Shown: positions 6,752 through 8,368 of the stretch, one piece after another
How positions within the stretch are numbered: the stretch's first letter is position 1
Layout of the letters: every line of letters starts with the position of its first letter
Assembly: GCA_002386585.1 (NCBI GenBank)
Contig: DGIZ01000129.1
Location: 1,162 to 9,529, forward strand
DNA: 8,368 nt
Reading direction: 5' to 3'
Source of the DNA: Brevundimonas sp. UBA4609
GTDB lineage: Bacteria; Pseudomonadota; Alphaproteobacteria; Caulobacterales; Caulobacteraceae
Notes under the pieces: generated by a model
Database searches by the model: none
What the model was told of the DNA's origin: nothing
The model's input: the letters and a program-made list of their open reading frames with translations, nothing else
Translations under genes and position numbers: made by a program

Positions 6752-6783
6752 ACGAGGCGCGGACGTGTCCGCCCGCGCCTCGT
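6752..6783 (-). other. Strong hairpin between rpsO and pnp (no U tract)
   Basis: An 11-bp perfect stem, ACGAGGCGCGG with CCGCGCCTCGT, encloses a 10-nt loop about 30 bp past the rpsO stop codon. On the minus strand it is followed by TCCGCTCC rather than a run of T, so it does not look like an efficient intrinsic terminator. It could stabilise the 3' end of rpsO mRNA, partly attenuate readthrough into pnp, or mark a processing site, as the rpsO-pnp junction does in E. coli. Confidence 0.6.
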
Positions 6784-6812
6784 GGAATTATCCGATCCGC
6801 AACCGGGGCGCC

Positions 6813-7082
6813 TTAACGACGCAGGCCCAGCTTGGCGATCAGCGCCTGATAGCGGGCGCTGTCGGTCTTGTTCAGGTGGTCCAGAAGGCGACGACGCTGC
6901 GAAACCTGCTTCAGCAGGCCACGACGCGAGTGGTTGTCCTTCTTGTGGGTCTTGAAGTGCTCGGTCAGGTTGGCGATGCGTTCCGTCAGGATCGCGACCT
7001 GCACTTCGGCCGAACCGGTGTCGCCCGTCGAGCGGGCGTTGTCGGCGATGACTTCAGCTTTACGTTCAGCTGTAATCGACAT
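6813..7082 (-). CDS. rpsO: 30S ribosomal protein S15
   Basis: S15 (89 aa, the normal length) binds the central domain of 16S rRNA early in 30S assembly and later contacts 23S rRNA at an intersubunit bridge. Recognisable blocks are [16 protein letters not shown] (about 21-36), [19 protein letters not shown] (about 39-57) and [20 protein letters not shown]; the basic, helical character is typical. The ATG at 7082 has AAGGA (7093-7089) six bases upstream. It lies 90 bp downstream of truB and 256 bp upstream of pnp, in the usual truB-rpsO-pnp order. S15 represses its own translation in several phyla by binding the rpsO leader. The 90-bp leader here has a small GC hairpin, so this is possible. Confidence 0.98.
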   Translation of the reverse strand: MSITAERKAEVIADNARSTGDTGSAEVQVAILTERIANLTEHFKTHKKDNHSRRGLLKQVSQRRRLLDHLNKTDSARYQALIAKLGLRR

Positions 7083-7088
7083 CGAGAG

Positions 7089-7093
7089 TCCTT
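7089..7093 (-). promoter_or_regulatory. Ribosome binding site of rpsO
   Basis: On the minus strand AAGGA lies six bases before the rpsO ATG, a well-spaced Shine-Dalgarno that supports the start at 7082. Confidence 0.8.
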
Positions 7094-7109
7094 TCTTGCC
7101 CTATCGCTC

Positions 7110-7122
7110 GCCTCGCGGAGGC
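7110..7122 (-). promoter_or_regulatory. Hairpin in the rpsO leader, possible S15 autoregulatory element
   Basis: On the minus strand GCCTC-CGC-GAGGC forms a short stem about 28 bases before rpsO and about 17 bases upstream of its Shine-Dalgarno. It is flanked on both sides by GCGAG-like sequence. S15 binds structured leaders of its own mRNA in several bacterial phyla. The stem is visible, the regulatory role is only inferred. Confidence 0.3.
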
Positions 7123-7172
7123 TCGCTGTTTGAGGGCGTTGGAGTTCCTGTCGGCAAGCGGTTGGGCCTGCG

Positions 7173-8105
7173 TCAGGGGAGGTTGAAAACACGGTCGGGT
7201 TCAAGCCGACCGGCCCTGAGATTGCCGAGCGCGACCAGGGTTCCACCCTCGAAGACCGAAACCAGCCGCGAACCAGCAGGCAGCCGGTCCTTGAGCGTTT
7301 CAATCTGTCGGGGGAGCAGAACGATCGGCCGTCCCTGCCTCAGACAGAGGGCGTCCTGATCCGTCACGGCCAACTCCGGGATGTCGTCCAGAGCGGTCGA
7401 AACGGGCAGCAAGCCCTCAAAGGCGGCGCCCTTATGCGCCAACTCTTCCAGAAAATCCAGCGTTACGGCGTTGTCGACCGAGAACGGCCCCACCCGCTCG
7501 CGCCGCAGGTCCGAGACATGGCCCTCGGCGCCCAGCATGATCGCCAGATCGCGCGCCAGGGATCGGACATAGACGCCCTTGCCCGTCCGCATCGTGATCT
7601 CGACGTGATCGGCGTCGGGCGCGGCCGTCACCGCCGCCTCATGAATGGTCACGCGGCGCGACTGCAGCTCGACCTCGACCCCGGCCCGCGCCAGGTCATA
7701 GGCACGCTCGCCATTGACGCGCACGGCCGAAAAGGCGGGCGGCGTCTGGTCGATCTCGCCGACGAAGGACGGCAGGGCCGCCGTCACCGCCTCGACCGAA
7801 GGACGCACGTCCGAGCGGGCGATGATCTCGCCCTCGCGGTCGATGCTGTCGGTGGAAATGCCCCAGTGGATGGTGAAGCGATAGACCTTCTGCGCCTCCA
7901 TCATGAAGGGCACCGTCTTGGTCGCCTCGCCGAGCGCGATGGGCAGAATGCCCGAGGCCAACGGGTCCAGCGTCCCCGCATGGCCCGCCTTCTGGGCGTT
8001 GAACAGGCGGCGGATTCTCGTCACCGCCTCGGTCGAGCCCATCTCATAGGGCTTGTCCAGGCACACCCAGCCGTTGACGAGATCGCCCTTCTTGCGTCGC
8101 GCCAT
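7173..8105 (-). CDS. truB: tRNA pseudouridine-55 synthase TruB
   Basis: TruB makes pseudouridine 55 in the T-loop of nearly all tRNAs and also helps tRNAs fold. The 310-aa protein starts with [17 protein letters not shown] (12-28), then [19 protein letters not shown] (41-59), in which Asp47 is the catalytic nucleophile (Asp48 in E. coli). [34 protein letters not shown] and LRRERVGPF are further family motifs. The C-terminal part (about 240-310) is the small PUA-like/TruB_C domain that contacts the tRNA. The ATG at 8105 is 3 bp after the rbfA stop codon, so the two genes are co-transcribed and probably translationally coupled. Length and motifs are ordinary. Confidence 0.97.
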   Translation of the reverse strand: MARRKKGDLVNGWVCLDKPYEMGSTEAVTRIRRLFNAQKAGHAGTLDPLASGILPIALGEATKTVPFMMEAQKVYRFTIHWGISTDSIDREGEIIARSDVRPSVEAVTAALPSFVGEIDQTPPAFSAVRVNGERAYDLARAGVEVELQSRRVTIHEAAVTAAPDADHVEITMRTGKGVYVRSLARDLAIMLGAEGHVSDLRRERVGPFSVDNAVTLDFLEELAHKGAAFEGLLPVSTALDDIPELAVTDQDALCLRQGRPIVLLPRQIETLKDRLPAGSRLVSVFEGGTLVALGNLRAGRLEPDRVFNLP

Positions 8106-8108
8106 AAC

Positions 8109-8368
8109 TCAGTCTTCGCCCTGGTCGTCAGCGTGTTCGATGTCGGCGCGCACGCGCGGATCATTGAACAGACGGTCCATGTGGCTGGCCGTGTCGAAGC
8201 TCTCGTCGTGGCGGAACTTCAGGTCGGGCGTGAACTTCATGTCGATGCGGCGGCCCAGTTGGCCGCGCAGGAATTTGGCGTGTTCATTCAGCGCCCTGAT
8301 GATGGCGCTCTCCTGCCCGGCCGTTTCGGCCGCCTCGACGCCCGCGCCCAGCCACATGGACCGTCTGT
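8109..8368 (-). CDS. rbfA: Ribosome-binding factor A, C-terminal part (5' end outside window)
   Basis: RbfA is a single KH-fold protein that binds the 30S subunit during late maturation of the 5' end of 16S rRNA and is needed for cold adaptation. Only the C-terminal part, about 85 residues, is inside the window. ALNEHAKFLRGQLGRRIDMKFTPDLKFRHDESFD, read here as ALNEHAKFLRGQLG plus RRIDMKFTPDLKF and DESFD, is the strongly conserved end of the family, and an acidic tail (IEHADDQGED) follows. The ATG at 8357 is internal and not the start. It lies in the usual place just ahead of truB; nusA and infB would be expected further upstream. The few codons nearest the edge do not read like the expected ATVFV-type strand, see findings. 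Confidence 0.88.
   Translation of the reverse strand, partial: RRSMWLGAGVEAAETAGQESAIIRALNEHAKFLRGQLGRRIDMKFTPDLKFRHDESFDTASHMDRLFNDPRVRADIEHADDQGED

Overview
The window looks like chromosomal DNA from a GC-rich alphaproteobacterium, most likely of the Caulobacter/Brevundimonas group. I infer this from the very high GC content, the rph/hrcA/grpE neighbourhood, the rbfA-truB-rpsO-pnp gene order and the style of the protein sequences. Species cannot be fixed by eye. It is mostly housekeeping sequence: seven intact recognisable proteins, one intact unrecognised small lipoprotein, and two genes cut by the window edges. There are no RNA genes, CRISPR arrays or mobile-element genes.

Layout. (1) 2-403, plus strand: the C-terminal part of a dienelactone-hydrolase-family enzyme, followed by a pair of inverted REP-like repeats. 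(2) 577-2833, minus strand: a tightly packed operon of a GNAT acetyltransferase, hrcA and grpE. Both junctions are 4-base start/stop overlaps, and a hairpin/T-run terminator follows grpE. (3) 2878-3603, plus strand: rph (RNase PH), divergent from that operon. (4) 3670-4044, plus strand: a small cysteine-rich lipoprotein of unknown function, behind an inverted repeat that reaches its ribosome binding site. (5) 4048-4251: a composite palindromic repeat element with 71-bp inverted arms, beside the pnp terminator. (6) 4328-8368, minus strand: the end of rbfA, then truB, rpsO and pnp, which is the classic 30S maturation/tRNA modification/ribosomal protein/RNA decay cluster.

How the genes work together. 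HrcA and GrpE belong to the heat-shock regulon: HrcA represses chaperonin genes and GrpE is the nucleotide exchange factor of DnaK. RNase PH and PNPase are paralogous phosphorolytic 3'-5' exoribonucleases. RbfA, TruB and S15 serve 30S maturation, tRNA modification and the 30S subunit. The theme is protein and RNA quality control.

The points most worth checking are these. A good match to the alphaproteobacterial heat-shock (RpoH) promoter lies in the 44-bp rph/GNAT gap; it would give a leaderless or nearly leaderless acetyltransferase-hrcA-grpE mRNA, and its -35 element shares bases with the rph ribosome binding site. The acetyltransferase resembles the AAC(6')-Ib aminoglycoside acetyltransferase subfamily, an odd partner for a heat-shock repressor. 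I found no convincing evidence of an entirely new multi-gene system here.
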